A DNA stretch of 64,000 bases from Mesorhizobium sp. dw_380 (GTDB lineage: Bacteria > Pseudomonadota > Alphaproteobacteria > Rhizobiales > Rhizobiaceae), in assembly GCF_018588885.1 (NCBI RefSeq), contig NZ_JAFFIW010000004.1, positions 231,573 to 295,572 on the forward strand, read 5' to 3'. Below are positions 1 to 8,745 of this stretch, one piece after another; the stretch's first letter is position 1, and the number at the start of each line of letters is the position of its first letter. The position numbers and the translations under genes are program-made. The notes beneath the pieces were generated by a model. That model searched no databases. It was not told where the DNA came from and saw only the letters and a program-made list of their open reading frames with translations.

Positions 1-317
1 CGCGCGCGCCGCTGGTGATCGGCGTCGTTTCGGTGCCGAAGGACAACCCAAAAATCCCGCAATGGGAGATGTTCCTGTCAGGCGGCATGGCGGCGATGAA
101 CCTGATGCTTGCTGCCAATGCGCTGGGCTATGGCACCAACATGATCAGCAACTGGTATTCCGACGTGCCGGAGGGCAGGGCGGTGCTCGGACTGGCGCCG
201 CAGGAGCGCGTTATCGGTTTCATCCATATCGGATCTTATGCCGGCCCGGCGCCTGAGCGGCCACGGCCTGATCCGGCAAAGCTCTACGCGGATTACTCGG
301 GGCCCTGGGCCGGCTGA
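1..317 (+). CDS. Nitroreductase family protein (C-terminal part, cut by window edge)
   Basis: The reading frame is open from the window edge and ends at TGA 315-317, so only about the last 105 residues are visible. They contain a segment reading GGMAAMNLMLAANALGYG followed by VLGLAPQERVIGFIHIG, which is the typical second half of FMN-dependent nitroreductases: the helix packing on FMN and the final strand before a Pro-rich tail. Such enzymes reduce nitro groups or quinones with NAD(P)H in the cytoplasm. The flavin reductase-like gene starts one base after its stop, so the two are probably co-transcribed. The N-terminal half with the phosphate-binding Arg and Ser residues is outside the window, so the exact subfamily cannot be decided. 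Confidence 0.85.
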   Translation, partial: RAPLVIGVVSVPKDNPKIPQWEMFLSGGMAAMNLMLAANALGYGTNMISNWYSDVPEGRAVLGLAPQERVIGFIHIGSYAGPAPERPRPDPAKLYADYSGPWAG

Positions 318-926
318 ATGTTCTACGAGCCGTCCAAGGGCCACGGGCTGCCGCATGATCCGTCGAAGGCGATCGTGGCGCCGCGCCCTATCGGCTGGAT
401 ATCGACGCTGAACAGAGCGGGCGAGATCAATCTCGCACCATACTCCTTCTTCAATGCGGTTTCGACGCGCCCCTTCATCGTCTGGTTCTCCTCGGAGGGC
501 GAGAAGGACAGCGCGACCTTTGCCCAGGAGACCGGCGAGTTCGTCGCCAATCTGGTCAGCCGCGACCTTGCGGAGAAGATGAATTACACGTCCGTCAACG
601 CGCCGCGCGGCGTCAACGAGTTCGTCTATGCCGACCTCGCCATGGCGCCTTCGCGCCTCGTCAGGCCGCCGCGCGTGGCGGCAGCGCCTGCCGCGCTCGA
701 ATGGCGGGTGACGGAAGTCTTTCGCCCAAAGGCGCTGGACGGAACGCCAACCAGTGCCGTCGTCGTCGCCGGCGAAGTGGTCGGCGTGCACATTGACGAT
801 GCCTTCCTGACGGAGGGGCTGTTCGACATCACCAAGGCCGGCAACGTGGCTCGTCTCGGCTATATGGACTATGCCAGCGTCAACGAGGTCTTTTCGATGC
901 GCCGGCCGCGCTGGGGCGAGGAATAA
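318..926 (+). CDS. Flavin reductase family protein (DIM6/NTAB type)
   Basis: A 202-residue protein whose ATG directly follows the TGA of the nitroreductase. The sequence around residues 18-50 (IVAPRPIGWISTLNRAG, then NLAPYSFFNAVSTRPF) is the conserved FMN-binding core of the flavin reductase-like split-barrel family. FDITKAGNVARLGYMDY near residues 170-190 is a conserved C-terminal signature of the flavoredoxin/DIM6 branch. Members bind FMN and transfer electrons to a partner or serve as the reductase component of a two-component system. Next to a nitroreductase it is likely to act in flavin-dependent redox chemistry, but the substrate cannot be read from sequence. Confidence 0.88.
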   Translation: MFYEPSKGHGLPHDPSKAIVAPRPIGWISTLNRAGEINLAPYSFFNAVSTRPFIVWFSSEGEKDSATFAQETGEFVANLVSRDLAEKMNYTSVNAPRGVNEFVYADLAMAPSRLVRPPRVAAAPAALEWRVTEVFRPKALDGTPTSAVVVAGEVVGVHIDDAFLTEGLFDITKAGNVARLGYMDYASVNEVFSMRRPRWGEE

Positions 927-1039
927 GGGCTCCGCACTCGTCCGGCCTTGCCGGCGTTTGTTCGCCGCCTGGCGATCATGACGGCCCGCACTAGACTACT
1001 GGTCTATGCCTGCGGGGGGCATATCGTGGAAGGTCGATC

Positions 1040-1714
1040 ATGATCGCGAAATTGGTCCTTCAGACATTCATCTGGTTCGGCGTCATGGGCGCCTTGCTCT
1101 TCCTGTCGGCCGGCACGCTTGCTTGGCCGGCGGCGTGGGTCTATCTGGTCGTGATGGTCGGGCTCAGTTTCACCTTGGGCGTGACGATGGCGCGGCGCGA
1201 TCCTGGCCTGATGAATGAGCGGCTGAGTTCTCCCATCCAGAAGAATCAGACCGCTGCCGACAAGGTCCTGCTGTCCATACTTCTGCTCGCCATTTTTGGG
1301 TGGCAGATCTTCATGGGATTCGATTTCCGTTTCGGCTGGTCGCCGGTTCCCGTCTGGGCGCAGGTTGTCGGCGCGCTGATCCTGCTGATCGGAATCTGGA
1401 TCTGCTACCTGACCATGCTGGAGAACAGCTTCGCGGCGCCCGTCGTGAAGATCCAGGATGAGCGTGGACAGCACGTGATCAGCACGGGTCCGTACAGCTA
1501 CGTCCGCCATCCGATGTATGCCGGCGCCATTCTCTTCTTCGCCGGCACGGCACTCCTGCTTGGCTCCTGGTGGGGACTGGCATTGGTGCTCGTATTCATC
1601 GTTCTCCTGGCCATCCGCATCTTCATCGAAGAGAACACGCTTCGCACTGGCCTGCGCGGCTATGACGACTACGCAGCCAATGTTCGCTACCGCCTGATCC
1701 CGATGGTCTGGTAG
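1040..1714 (+). CDS. Isoprenylcysteine carboxyl methyltransferase (ICMT/PEMT)-like membrane protein
   Basis: A 224-residue integral membrane protein with about five hydrophobic segments. The signature is in the C-terminal third: VISTGPYSYVRHPMYAG (about residues 153-169), which holds the RHPxY motif, and later EENTLRTGLRGYDDY (about residues 196-210). Together these form the SAM-binding site of the ICMT/phospholipid N-methyltransferase fold. Bacteria have no prenylated cysteine proteins, so the substrate of these homologues is not known from family membership. The gene stands alone, with about 110 bases between it and the flavin reductase gene, and converges on the CoA-ester lyase gene. The ATG at 1040 follows a purine-rich AAGG stretch. 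Confidence 0.85.
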   Translation: MIAKLVLQTFIWFGVMGALLFLSAGTLAWPAAWVYLVVMVGLSFTLGVTMARRDPGLMNERLSSPIQKNQTAADKVLLSILLLAIFGWQIFMGFDFRFGWSPVPVWAQVVGALILLIGIWICYLTMLENSFAAPVVKIQDERGQHVISTGPYSYVRHPMYAGAILFFAGTALLLGSWWGLALVLVFIVLLAIRIFIEENTLRTGLRGYDDYAANVRYRLIPMVW

Positions 1715-1726
1715 CGATTCCGAAGT

Positions 1727-2608
1727 CTAGCCGGAAATCCCTGCGGCCTTGGCGCGCGCCAGAAGCCGTTCGGCCAACCGCAGATGCGGCCGGTCATACA
1801 TCTTGCCGTCGATGCCGACGACGCCGGGATTTCCCGCCGCCTCGAAGGCGGCGACGATGGCCGCCGATTGCCTCACGGCTTCGATCGACGGTGTGAAGGC
1901 CTTGTTGATGACCGGCACCTGGTTGGGATGGATCGCCATCTTGCCGGTGAAGCCATCCCGCTCGGCCTCGGCACACTCAGCGGAGAAGGCCGCCATGTCT
2001 CGAAAATTCGGAAACACCGTGTCGATTGCCGCCACCTCCGCGGCGCCGGCCGCAAGGATGGTCATGGTGCGGGCGAAGCGGAAGACGTCGGTGTAGCGGC
2101 CATGCTCGTCGCGGGCGGCGCGAGCGCCGATCGCCGCCGACAGGTCTTCCGCACCCCACGTGACGCCGGCGAGCCGTGTGCTTGCGCCGGCATAGGTGGC
2201 GGCGGCCAGCGCGCCCGCGGGGGTTTCGGTGATGATCGGCAGGATTTTGATCGTTCCGTCGGTCAGGCCGCTTTCAGCCTCGTGAACGCGGAGCTTTGCC
2301 GAGAGGTGCTGCACATCCTGGCCGCTGTTCGACTTCGGCAGCATGATGCCGTGCGGCTTCGCCGGAACGAGCGCGGCAAGATCCTCGTCCGTCAACCCGG
2401 TCGAGAGGTCGTTGACTCTGATATAGATTGCCGGGCTGGTCTGGCCCCTGCGTTCGATGATGAAGCGTGCCGCGATTTCGCGCGCCGTTGCCTTGTTCTG
2501 CGGCGCCACGGAGTCTTCGAGATCGACGATGATCACGTCGGCACCGGCGCCAAAGCCTTTCTCCAGCTTCCGCTCGGAATCGCCGGGGACAAACAGCATC
2601 GAGCGCAT
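1727..2608 (-). CDS. HpcH/HpaI aldolase / citrate lyase beta-type CoA ester lyase
   Basis: A 293-residue member of the CitE/malyl-CoA lyase family. It starts MRSMLFVPGDS and continues ADVIIVDLEDSVAP (the Asp-containing strand of the TIM barrel), PIITETPAGAL (Mg-binding Glu region), VTWGAEDLSAAIG and MAIHPNQVPVIN near the C terminus. These enzymes cleave or condense acyl-CoAs such as malyl-CoA, beta-methylmalyl-CoA or citramalyl-CoA. I chose the ATG at 2608 because the family starts with this motif and the codon overlaps the TGA of the upstream hydratase gene (TGATG); a longer start at 2647 lies inside that gene. Translational coupling to a MaoC hydratase supports a shared CoA-thioester pathway. 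The exact substrate is not resolved. Confidence 0.88.
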   Translation of the reverse strand: MRSMLFVPGDSERKLEKGFGAGADVIIVDLEDSVAPQNKATAREIAARFIIERRGQTSPAIYIRVNDLSTGLTDEDLAALVPAKPHGIMLPKSNSGQDVQHLSAKLRVHEAESGLTDGTIKILPIITETPAGALAAATYAGASTRLAGVTWGAEDLSAAIGARAARDEHGRYTDVFRFARTMTILAAGAAEVAAIDTVFPNFRDMAAFSAECAEAERDGFTGKMAIHPNQVPVINKAFTPSIEAVRQSAAIVAAFEAAGNPGVVGIDGKMYDRPHLRLAERLLARAKAAGISG

Positions 2609-3060
2609 CAGGCGGCCTTCTTCAGCATCATCGCTTGCCTGACGCATTTGGCGACGAGGTCGCCATGCTGGTTGTAGGCGCGGTGCTCGAATTCGACGAT
2701 GCCACGATCCGGCTTCGATTTCGATTCCCTTGCCGAGATGACTGTGGTCTCGACGCGGATGGTGTCGCCATGGAAGACCGGATGCGGAAACACGGTTTCC
2801 TTCATGCCGAGATTGGCGACCGTCGTGCCGACGGTGATGTCATTGACCGAAATGCCGATCATCAGGCCCAGCGTGAACAGCGAGTTGACGAGCGGCTTGC
2901 CCCACTCGCTCTTAGCGGCGAAATCGAAGTCGATATGGAGAGGTTGCGGGTTCAGCGTCATCACCGAAAACAGCATGTTGTCGCTCTCGGTCACGGTCTT
3001 GCGCAGCGTGTGCTGAAAGACATGGCCGACGACGAACTCTTCGAGATAAAGCCCGGCCAT
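2608..3060 (-). CDS. MaoC-like (R)-specific enoyl-CoA hydratase/dehydratase
   Basis: A 150-residue single hot-dog domain protein. TESDNMLFSVMTLNPQPLHID (about residues 22-42 in two parts: TESDNML, then NPQPLHID) carries the Asp...His catalytic pair of the MaoC/R-hydratase family, and VFHGDTIRVETTV is the conserved strand near the middle. I chose the ATG at 3060 over the upstream codon at 3102 because GGAGGAAACAGAAA lies directly before it. The stop overlaps the start of the CoA-ester lyase gene, which indicates coupling. MaoC/CitE-like pairs act in C4-C5 dicarboxyl-CoA interconversions such as mesaconyl-CoA to methylmalyl-CoA. The protein is shorter than classical mesaconyl-CoA hydratases, so the substrate remains open. 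Confidence 0.87.
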   Translation of the reverse strand: MAGLYLEEFVVGHVFQHTLRKTVTESDNMLFSVMTLNPQPLHIDFDFAAKSEWGKPLVNSLFTLGLMIGISVNDITVGTTVANLGMKETVFPHPVFHGDTIRVETTVISARESKSKPDRGIVEFEHRAYNQHGDLVAKCVRQAMMLKKAA

Positions 3061-3213
3061 TTTCTGTTTCCTCCATTGATCGACGGTTGATAGGCGCTGC
3101 ATCTGGCGCTCGCAAGCCAGTTAATGAACATGGTGAACCGTTCGTAAACCATTTCTGCCTACCGTCTCCAACGGGGCCGGAAACCTTCCGGCAAGGGGCG
3201 TTAGCAGACGGGC

Positions 3214-4338
3214 ATGGTAGTTGTTTCGCATTTCCTGAAATGGATCTACACGGCCAGGGTGTCGGAGCGCGCAGCCGCGGCAAGCGCACTGGCCCGGGCC
3301 TATGTCAATTCCGAATTGCCGTTCGAGGACCGCTGCGCCGCCGAGGCGGCGCTGACGCTGCTGCTCGACGATGCCTCGTCGAAGGTGCGGCTGGCAATGG
3401 CCGAAGCGCTCTCGATGAGCCACCACGCGCCGCTCCAGATCATCAGTGCGCTGGCGTCGGACCAGCCGGAGGTCGCCGGTGTGGTGCTGGCGCGCTCGCC
3501 GCTGCTTACCGACGCCGATCTGATCAGCCGCGTGGCGGCGAGCCAGAAGGCGACGCAGAAGCTGATCGCCGACCGTCCGCTCGTCTCGATGGCGTTGTCG
3601 GCGGCCATCGCCGAGATCGGCGAGGCGGAAGCCTGCGCGGTTCTGCTGGCCAACAGCGGTGCCGCGATCGCTTCGCTGAGCTTCCGCCGCATGGCCGAAC
3701 GCCACGGGCATCTCCCCCTGGTGCGCGAGGCGCTGATATCGGATATCAGGCTGCCGGCCGACTGCCGTCATATGCTGCTCATCAAACTCGGCGAGACATT
3801 GAAGACATCGCCGCTGGTCATGGCTTTGATGGGAGCAGCGCGTGCCGATCGCGTCATGCGGGACGCCTGCGTCAAGGCTTCCGTGACGCTGATCGAAGGC
3901 ACGCGCCAGGAAGAACACGCGGCGCTGATCGAACATCTCAGGCTGCGCGGCGATCTCACCGCCAGCTTCCTCATCCGCACCATTGCGCATGGCAAGGTCG
4001 ACTTCTTCGGCTCGACGCTGGTGGCGCTCGGCCAGCAATCCGAGCAGCGGGTGAGAGCGCTGCTGGCCGGCGGGCACGATGTCGCCTTGCAGGCGCTGTT
4101 CCGCAGCGCCGGCCTGGCTGCCGCCACACATGCGATCATCCTGCGTGCGCTGAAAATCTGGCGGGAGGTCGCCAATGGCAAGCGCGTCGCCGGCGTGCAG
4201 GAAGTCAGCTGGCTGATGCTCAAGGACTTGGGCGGGCAATCCGCGGAAGGCGATCTTGCCGCTCTGGTTAAGTCGATCCATCTCGACGCACTGCGCGAGA
4301 ACGCGCGCGGCCACGCGCTGGCGATCGCGGCGGCCTAA
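3214..4338 (+). CDS. DUF2336 domain-containing protein
   Basis: A 374-residue soluble, helix-rich protein beginning MVVVSHFLKWIYTA. The N-terminal half (about residues 20-190) is made of HEAT-like helical repeats, for example LLLDDASSKVRLAMAEAL and VVLARSPLLTDADLI. This matches the alphaproteobacterial DUF2336 family, where LxxD.S..VR..LAE.L repeats are typical. No catalytic motif is visible and the function of the family is unknown. It is transcribed away from the hydratase/lyase pair and its stop overlaps that of the FUSC gene by four bases on the opposite strand, so it is probably monocistronic. Confidence 0.85.
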   Translation: MVVVSHFLKWIYTARVSERAAAASALARAYVNSELPFEDRCAAEAALTLLLDDASSKVRLAMAEALSMSHHAPLQIISALASDQPEVAGVVLARSPLLTDADLISRVAASQKATQKLIADRPLVSMALSAAIAEIGEAEACAVLLANSGAAIASLSFRRMAERHGHLPLVREALISDIRLPADCRHMLLIKLGETLKTSPLVMALMGAARADRVMRDACVKASVTLIEGTRQEEHAALIEHLRLRGDLTASFLIRTIAHGKVDFFGSTLVALGQQSEQRVRALLAGGHDVALQALFRSAGLAAATHAIILRALKIWREVANGKRVAGVQEVSWLMLKDLGGQSAEGDLAALVKSIHLDALRENARGHALAIAAA

Positions 4339-6404
4339 GCCTTATCTCTCGCAAAAAAATCCGGAAAATCTTCCATTGCGGCGGCTATAATGCGCAGCGA
4401 TGCCGCGACCTGCAGCAATTCGCCGGTGGCGTTTCGCTGGGCGATGCCTGCCGCGTAATGCCGGGCGACGGCGACGGTGGATGTCCTTGGATCGCCGGGC
4501 GCGCGGAAGAGCAGTTCGCGCGCCAATCCCCTCAGGAAGTTGGCGATTGAAAGCGCGGTCTCGGGCGGGATGGAGTGGCTCCGGCTCGCACCGCGCAGCC
4601 GCAGGATTTCGAGACCGACCGTGACTGCCGCCACACCGCCGCCCAGGACCGCCTCGCCCGTCCTGCCGGAATTCTGCACCAGCGGCATCAGCTGGTTGAT
4701 CCGGTCATAGGCGAGGCTCTCGAAGGCAGAACGTCTCGGCACGCGCTCGTGCAGGCAAAGCCTCGCCAAATCCTCGCGCATGGCCCGCACGATGCGGTTG
4801 GCCGCAAGCCATGGGTCGGCAGGCAGCACGATGATGAAGACACCGATCGCCAGCAGGATACCGACCAGGATGGATGCCGAGCCGGCGAGGAAGGGGCCGG
4901 GATCGTAGGTCATCGCCTGATGCGGACTGAGGAAGGCGAGGAAGTTGATGGCGAAGGCCGTTGCCACGCCAACGTAGCGCGGATTGGCCATGGCGAGCGC
5001 CGCCGGCACCAGGATCGGCACGACAAAAAGCGTGAACCAGCCGAAGCCGGGCAAAGCGGGAAGCGCGATCTGGCCGACGAGGAAGGCAAAGGGCAGAGCG
5101 AGCAGTGTTCCCTTGAAGAAACCCCAGGACACCTGCACAGGGTCGGGGCGAGAGGCAAACAGGCTCGACACGACGGCAACGAGAATGACGGTGCCGGCCG
5201 CCTCCGACCATTTCGTCGTCAGCCAGAACGCCGCGACCAGCAGCGTGGCAAGGGCGGCGCGGATGGCGTTGCGCACCGCGCCGGGATAGTCGCGATGCAC
5301 CACCAGCGCGGGCTGCCGGCTGCCGGGGCGCGGACGGCGCGTTACCGGCGCGCGTAGGGCATCGAGCCCGCGCAGCGCCTGCTTCAGCGCCTCGGCGAAA
5401 TCCGCGGCGATTGTGAGGCGGGTGATGGTGCCAACCCTGTCGTCGCCCTGGTCGGTCGAGGCATCGGGCATTTGCCGGGCCTTCGCCGAAATCGCGTCGA
5501 GCCGTGCCACCCAGGGGGCAGTGTCGTCCAGCGCGCCGGGCTTGGCCGCCAGTTCGCTGACAAGTGTGTGCAGTTCGCCGCGTACCGGGATGAGTGCCGC
5601 GTTCTTTGGCGCTGCGTGCGAATGCAGGGCGCGTGCCGCCGACAGCGCCGAGAGCAATTGTCCGATGGTGCGCCGCACCGGGTGGGCGCGGGGCGCGAAG
5701 CTCGGTGCCTCGAGCCTGGCATAGGCGCGCATCTCGCCAAGCGTCTGGGTGTCGGCGACCAGCTTCCGGTGCAGGCCGGAAAGCGTTGCCGGATCGCCGC
5801 CGGAGAACGCGCCGCCGGCATAGGTAGCGAGATCGAGAATGCAGCGTTTCAGCCGCGAAATAATGGCGTCACTGGCCAGTTTCGGTAGGATCAGGCGGCT
5901 GGTCAGGCCGGCGCAGACGATACCGAGCGCGATCTCCGCGCAACGCGCGACGGCAAGGTCGACGACCAGATGCGGCTGCCCGAAGGCGGGCAGGCCGATG
6001 ATCATGGCGGTGTAACCGGCAAGCGCCGCACCATAGGCTTCGGGATTGCGCAGCAGCGACGAGACGAGGGTGCAGATACCGATCCAGACGGCGAGCACCG
6101 TCACCAGCAGCCATGGATTGGTGCCGAACACGGTGGTGATCCCTATGGCCGCAACGCCGCCGGCAAGCGTGCCGAGCAACCGGTAAAAACCCTTGGCCAG
6201 CACCATGCCGGCGACCGGTTGGGCGACGATGAACACCGTCATCATCGCCCATTGCGGGTGGTCGAGCTTGAGGGCGTAGGCAGCCAGAAGTGCGATCAGG
6301 CCGGCCGAAACAGTGCGAAGCGCGAAAATCCAGTCCGAACGCGTCGGCAGCGTCAATCCGGCTAAACTCGCCTCGAAGTAGCCCTTCAGCCGCACCCAGG
6401 TCAC
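4335..6404 (-). CDS. FUSC family inner-membrane transporter (YccS/aromatic acid exporter-like)
   Basis: A 689-residue membrane protein with the two-block layout of the FUSC family. The first hydrophobic cluster lies at about residues 25-165 (LDHPQWAMMTVFIVAQPVAG, then the GTLAGGVAAIG segment), followed by a soluble helical domain. A second TM cluster at about 375-525 is followed by a cytoplasmic tail. The PQWAMMTVFIV sequence is typical of the FUSC N-terminal TM region. Homologues export aryl-carboxylates or fusaric acid, usually with a membrane-fusion partner, but no MFP gene is next to it here. The gene lies between convergent DUF2336 and parE, so it could be a stand-alone paralogue. Substrate unknown. 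Confidence 0.85.
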   Translation of the reverse strand: MTWVRLKGYFEASLAGLTLPTRSDWIFALRTVSAGLIALLAAYALKLDHPQWAMMTVFIVAQPVAGMVLAKGFYRLLGTLAGGVAAIGITTVFGTNPWLLVTVLAVWIGICTLVSSLLRNPEAYGAALAGYTAMIIGLPAFGQPHLVVDLAVARCAEIALGIVCAGLTSRLILPKLASDAIISRLKRCILDLATYAGGAFSGGDPATLSGLHRKLVADTQTLGEMRAYARLEAPSFAPRAHPVRRTIGQLLSALSAARALHSHAAPKNAALIPVRGELHTLVSELAAKPGALDDTAPWVARLDAISAKARQMPDASTDQGDDRVGTITRLTIAADFAEALKQALRGLDALRAPVTRRPRPGSRQPALVVHRDYPGAVRNAIRAALATLLVAAFWLTTKWSEAAGTVILVAVVSSLFASRPDPVQVSWGFFKGTLLALPFAFLVGQIALPALPGFGWFTLFVVPILVPAALAMANPRYVGVATAFAINFLAFLSPHQAMTYDPGPFLAGSASILVGILLAIGVFIIVLPADPWLAANRIVRAMREDLARLCLHERVPRRSAFESLAYDRINQLMPLVQNSGRTGEAVLGGGVAAVTVGLEILRLRGASRSHSIPPETALSIANFLRGLARELLFRAPGDPRTSTVAVARHYAAGIAQRNATGELLQVAASLRIIAAAMEDFPDFFARDKA

Positions 6405-6450
6405 ATACTCGTCTCCGCAACTGGAGCCTGTGTTATGGACCGGCTGGCCG

Positions 6451-8508
6451 CTAGATATCCAGCACTTCCGTCTCCGCGAATTCGGCGCGTTCCTGGATGA
6501 AACGGAAGCGGGCTTCCGGCTTGGTGCCCATCAGCGCATCGACCGCGTCCTTGGTCGCGGCCTCGGCGTCGATCACGTCGACCCTGAGCAGCGTGCGCTT
6601 CCTCGGGTCCATGGTGGTCTCCTTGAGCTGCGCCGCCATCATCTCGCCCAGGCCCTTGAAACGGCCAAGCTCGACCTTGCCGCGCCCGGTGAATTCGGTG
6701 CGCAGGAGCTCGTCCTTGTGGGCATCGTCGCGGGCGTAGGCGACCTTGCCGCCTTGCCTGATCGAGTAAAGTGGCGGCACTGCCAGATAGAGATGGCCGC
6801 CACGCACCAGCGCCGGCATCTCCTGGTAGAAGAAGGTGATCAGCAGCGAGGCGATGTGGGCGCCGTCGACGTCGGCGTCGGTCATGATGATCACGCGGTC
6901 GTAGCGCAAATCCTCGTCGCGGTACTTAGAGCGCGTGCCGCAGCCGAGCGCCTGGATCAGGTCCGATATCTGCTGGTTGGCAGCCAGCTTGTCGTTGCCG
7001 GCGCTGGCGACATTGAGGATTTTTCCGCGCAGCGGCAGCACCGCCTGGCTGGCACGGTCGCGCGCCTGCTTGGCCGAGCCGCCGGCCGAGTCGCCTTCGA
7101 CGATGAAGAGTTCGGCGCCGGCAGCGGCGTTCTGCGTGCAGTCGGCGAGCTTGCCCGGCAGGCGCAATTTGCGCACGGCGCTCTTGCGCGACACTTCTTT
7201 TTCCTGGCGGCGGCGCACCCTCTCGTCGGCGCGCGCGATCACCCATTCGAGCAGCTTCGAGGCCTCTTGCGGATTGTCGGCCAGCCAATGGTCGAACGGA
7301 TCGCGGATCGCGGTCTCGACAATCCGAATGGCCTCGATCGTCGCCAACCGGTCCTTGGTCTGGCCGACGAATTCAGGTTCGCGGATGAACACCGACAGCA
7401 TGCCCGCCGCCGAGATCATGACGTCTTCCGAGGTGACGATCGAGGCGCGCTTGTTGCCGACGAGGTCGGCATAGGCGCGCAAACCGCGCGTCAGCACGTT
7501 GCGGAAGCCGGCTTCGTGGGTGCCGCCTTCGCCGGTCGGGATGGTGTTGCAGTAGGAATTGATGAAGCCGTCGCCGCCGAACCAGGTCACCGCCCATTCA
7601 AGCGAACCATGGCCGCCCTGCTTCTCGCTCTTGCCGGCGAAGATTTCGCGCGTCACCTGGAAATCGTCGCCCAGCGATGCCTTGAGATAGTCCTTCAAGC
7701 CGCCAGGGAAATGGAACTCCGCCTTCGCCGGCGTCTGGTCCTTTTCCTTGATCAGCGAGGGATCGCAGGTCCAGCGGATCTCGACGCCGCCGAACAGATA
7801 CGCCTTCGAGCGCGTCATGCGGTAAAGCCGCGCCGGCTCGAATGCGGCGCCCTTGCCGAAGATCTGCTCGTCCGGATGGAAGCGGATCTTGGTGCCGCGC
7901 CGGTTGTGGATTTCGCCAAGCTGCTCCAGGCCGCTTACCGGAACGCCGCGCGAGAAGCGCTGACGGTATAATTGACGGCCCCGCGCGACTTCGACCTCGA
8001 GATGGTCCGACAGGGCGTTGACCACGGACACGCCCACGCCGTGCAGGCCGCCTGATGTTTCGTAGACCTTGGAATCGAACTTGCCGCCCGAATGCAGCGT
8101 CGTCATGATCACTTCGAGCGCGGGCTTCTTGAATTTCGGATGCGGATCGACCGGGATGCCGCGGCCATTGTCGGTGACAGAGAGATAGCCGTCGGCCGAG
8201 AGTTCGACATCGATGAAGGTGGCATGACCGGCGACTGCCTCGTCCATCGAATTGTCGATGACCTCGGCGAACAGATGGTGCATCGCCTTGTCGTCGGTGC
8301 CGCCAATATACATGCCCGGCCGGCGGCGCACCGGCTCCAGCCCTTCGAGCACCTCGATGTCGGCGGCACTGTAGCCTTCCGAGCCGTCACGACTTGCGGC
8401 GGGGCGCCTGGCCGCCGCCTTCACCAGTGGATCGGCCGGGCGCGCCGCCGCCCGAACCGGCTGCGGCTGCTTGTCCAGATCTCGGAAAAGGTCGTTGCTG
8501 TCGTCCAT
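6451..8508 (-). CDS. parE: DNA topoisomerase IV subunit B
   Basis: A GyrB/ParE-type ATPase subunit of about 685 residues that decatenates chromosomes together with ParC. Visible motifs are the GHKL ATPase motifs EVIDNSMDEAVAG (Mg-binding Asn), VTDNGRGIPV and GLHGVGVSVVNAL. The toprim domain follows with LFIVEGDSAGGSAKQARDR and IIMTDADVDGAHI, then the C-terminal RFKGLGEMMAAQLKETTM. I assign ParE rather than GyrB because the acidic N terminus MDDSNDLF precedes the ATPase domain and the toprim insert is lacking. Codons at 8538, 8517 and 8508 are possible starts; 8508 gives the usual rhizobial N terminus. It is divergent from the pilus operon with about 237 bases between. Confidence 0.95.
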   Translation of the reverse strand: MDDSNDLFRDLDKQPQPVRAAARPADPLVKAAARRPAASRDGSEGYSAADIEVLEGLEPVRRRPGMYIGGTDDKAMHHLFAEVIDNSMDEAVAGHATFIDVELSADGYLSVTDNGRGIPVDPHPKFKKPALEVIMTTLHSGGKFDSKVYETSGGLHGVGVSVVNALSDHLEVEVARGRQLYRQRFSRGVPVSGLEQLGEIHNRRGTKIRFHPDEQIFGKGAAFEPARLYRMTRSKAYLFGGVEIRWTCDPSLIKEKDQTPAKAEFHFPGGLKDYLKASLGDDFQVTREIFAGKSEKQGGHGSLEWAVTWFGGDGFINSYCNTIPTGEGGTHEAGFRNVLTRGLRAYADLVGNKRASIVTSEDVMISAAGMLSVFIREPEFVGQTKDRLATIEAIRIVETAIRDPFDHWLADNPQEASKLLEWVIARADERVRRRQEKEVSRKSAVRKLRLPGKLADCTQNAAAGAELFIVEGDSAGGSAKQARDRASQAVLPLRGKILNVASAGNDKLAANQQISDLIQALGCGTRSKYRDEDLRYDRVIIMTDADVDGAHIASLLITFFYQEMPALVRGGHLYLAVPPLYSIRQGGKVAYARDDAHKDELLRTEFTGRGKVELGRFKGLGEMMAAQLKETTMDPRKRTLLRVDVIDAEAATKDAVDALMGTKPEARFRFIQERAEFAETEVLDI

Positions 8509-8745
8509 GCCTGCCATAAGTCCGGTGCTGCGAATCACTCGCCGATACTGCCACGCTTTTCAGCGCCAAGCGACGGAGGTTCCTGTTACGTTCGGGGATC
8601 TGAACCCTCTTATCTTAAAACCATTCGATAACCAAGGCGGCCGAAATAGGTCAAATGCCGCCGCGCAAGATTCCTGATTCTTTAACAATGACGCCTAGCG
8701 TGAGCCCAACATAACAAGAAAACGACGGGCAGCAGGGGTTTCGGC

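Noticed and set aside
6430..7971. 513-residue plus-strand frame over parE
   Set aside because: Antisense to ParE toprim and ATPase motifs; no recognisable motif and shadow-type composition.
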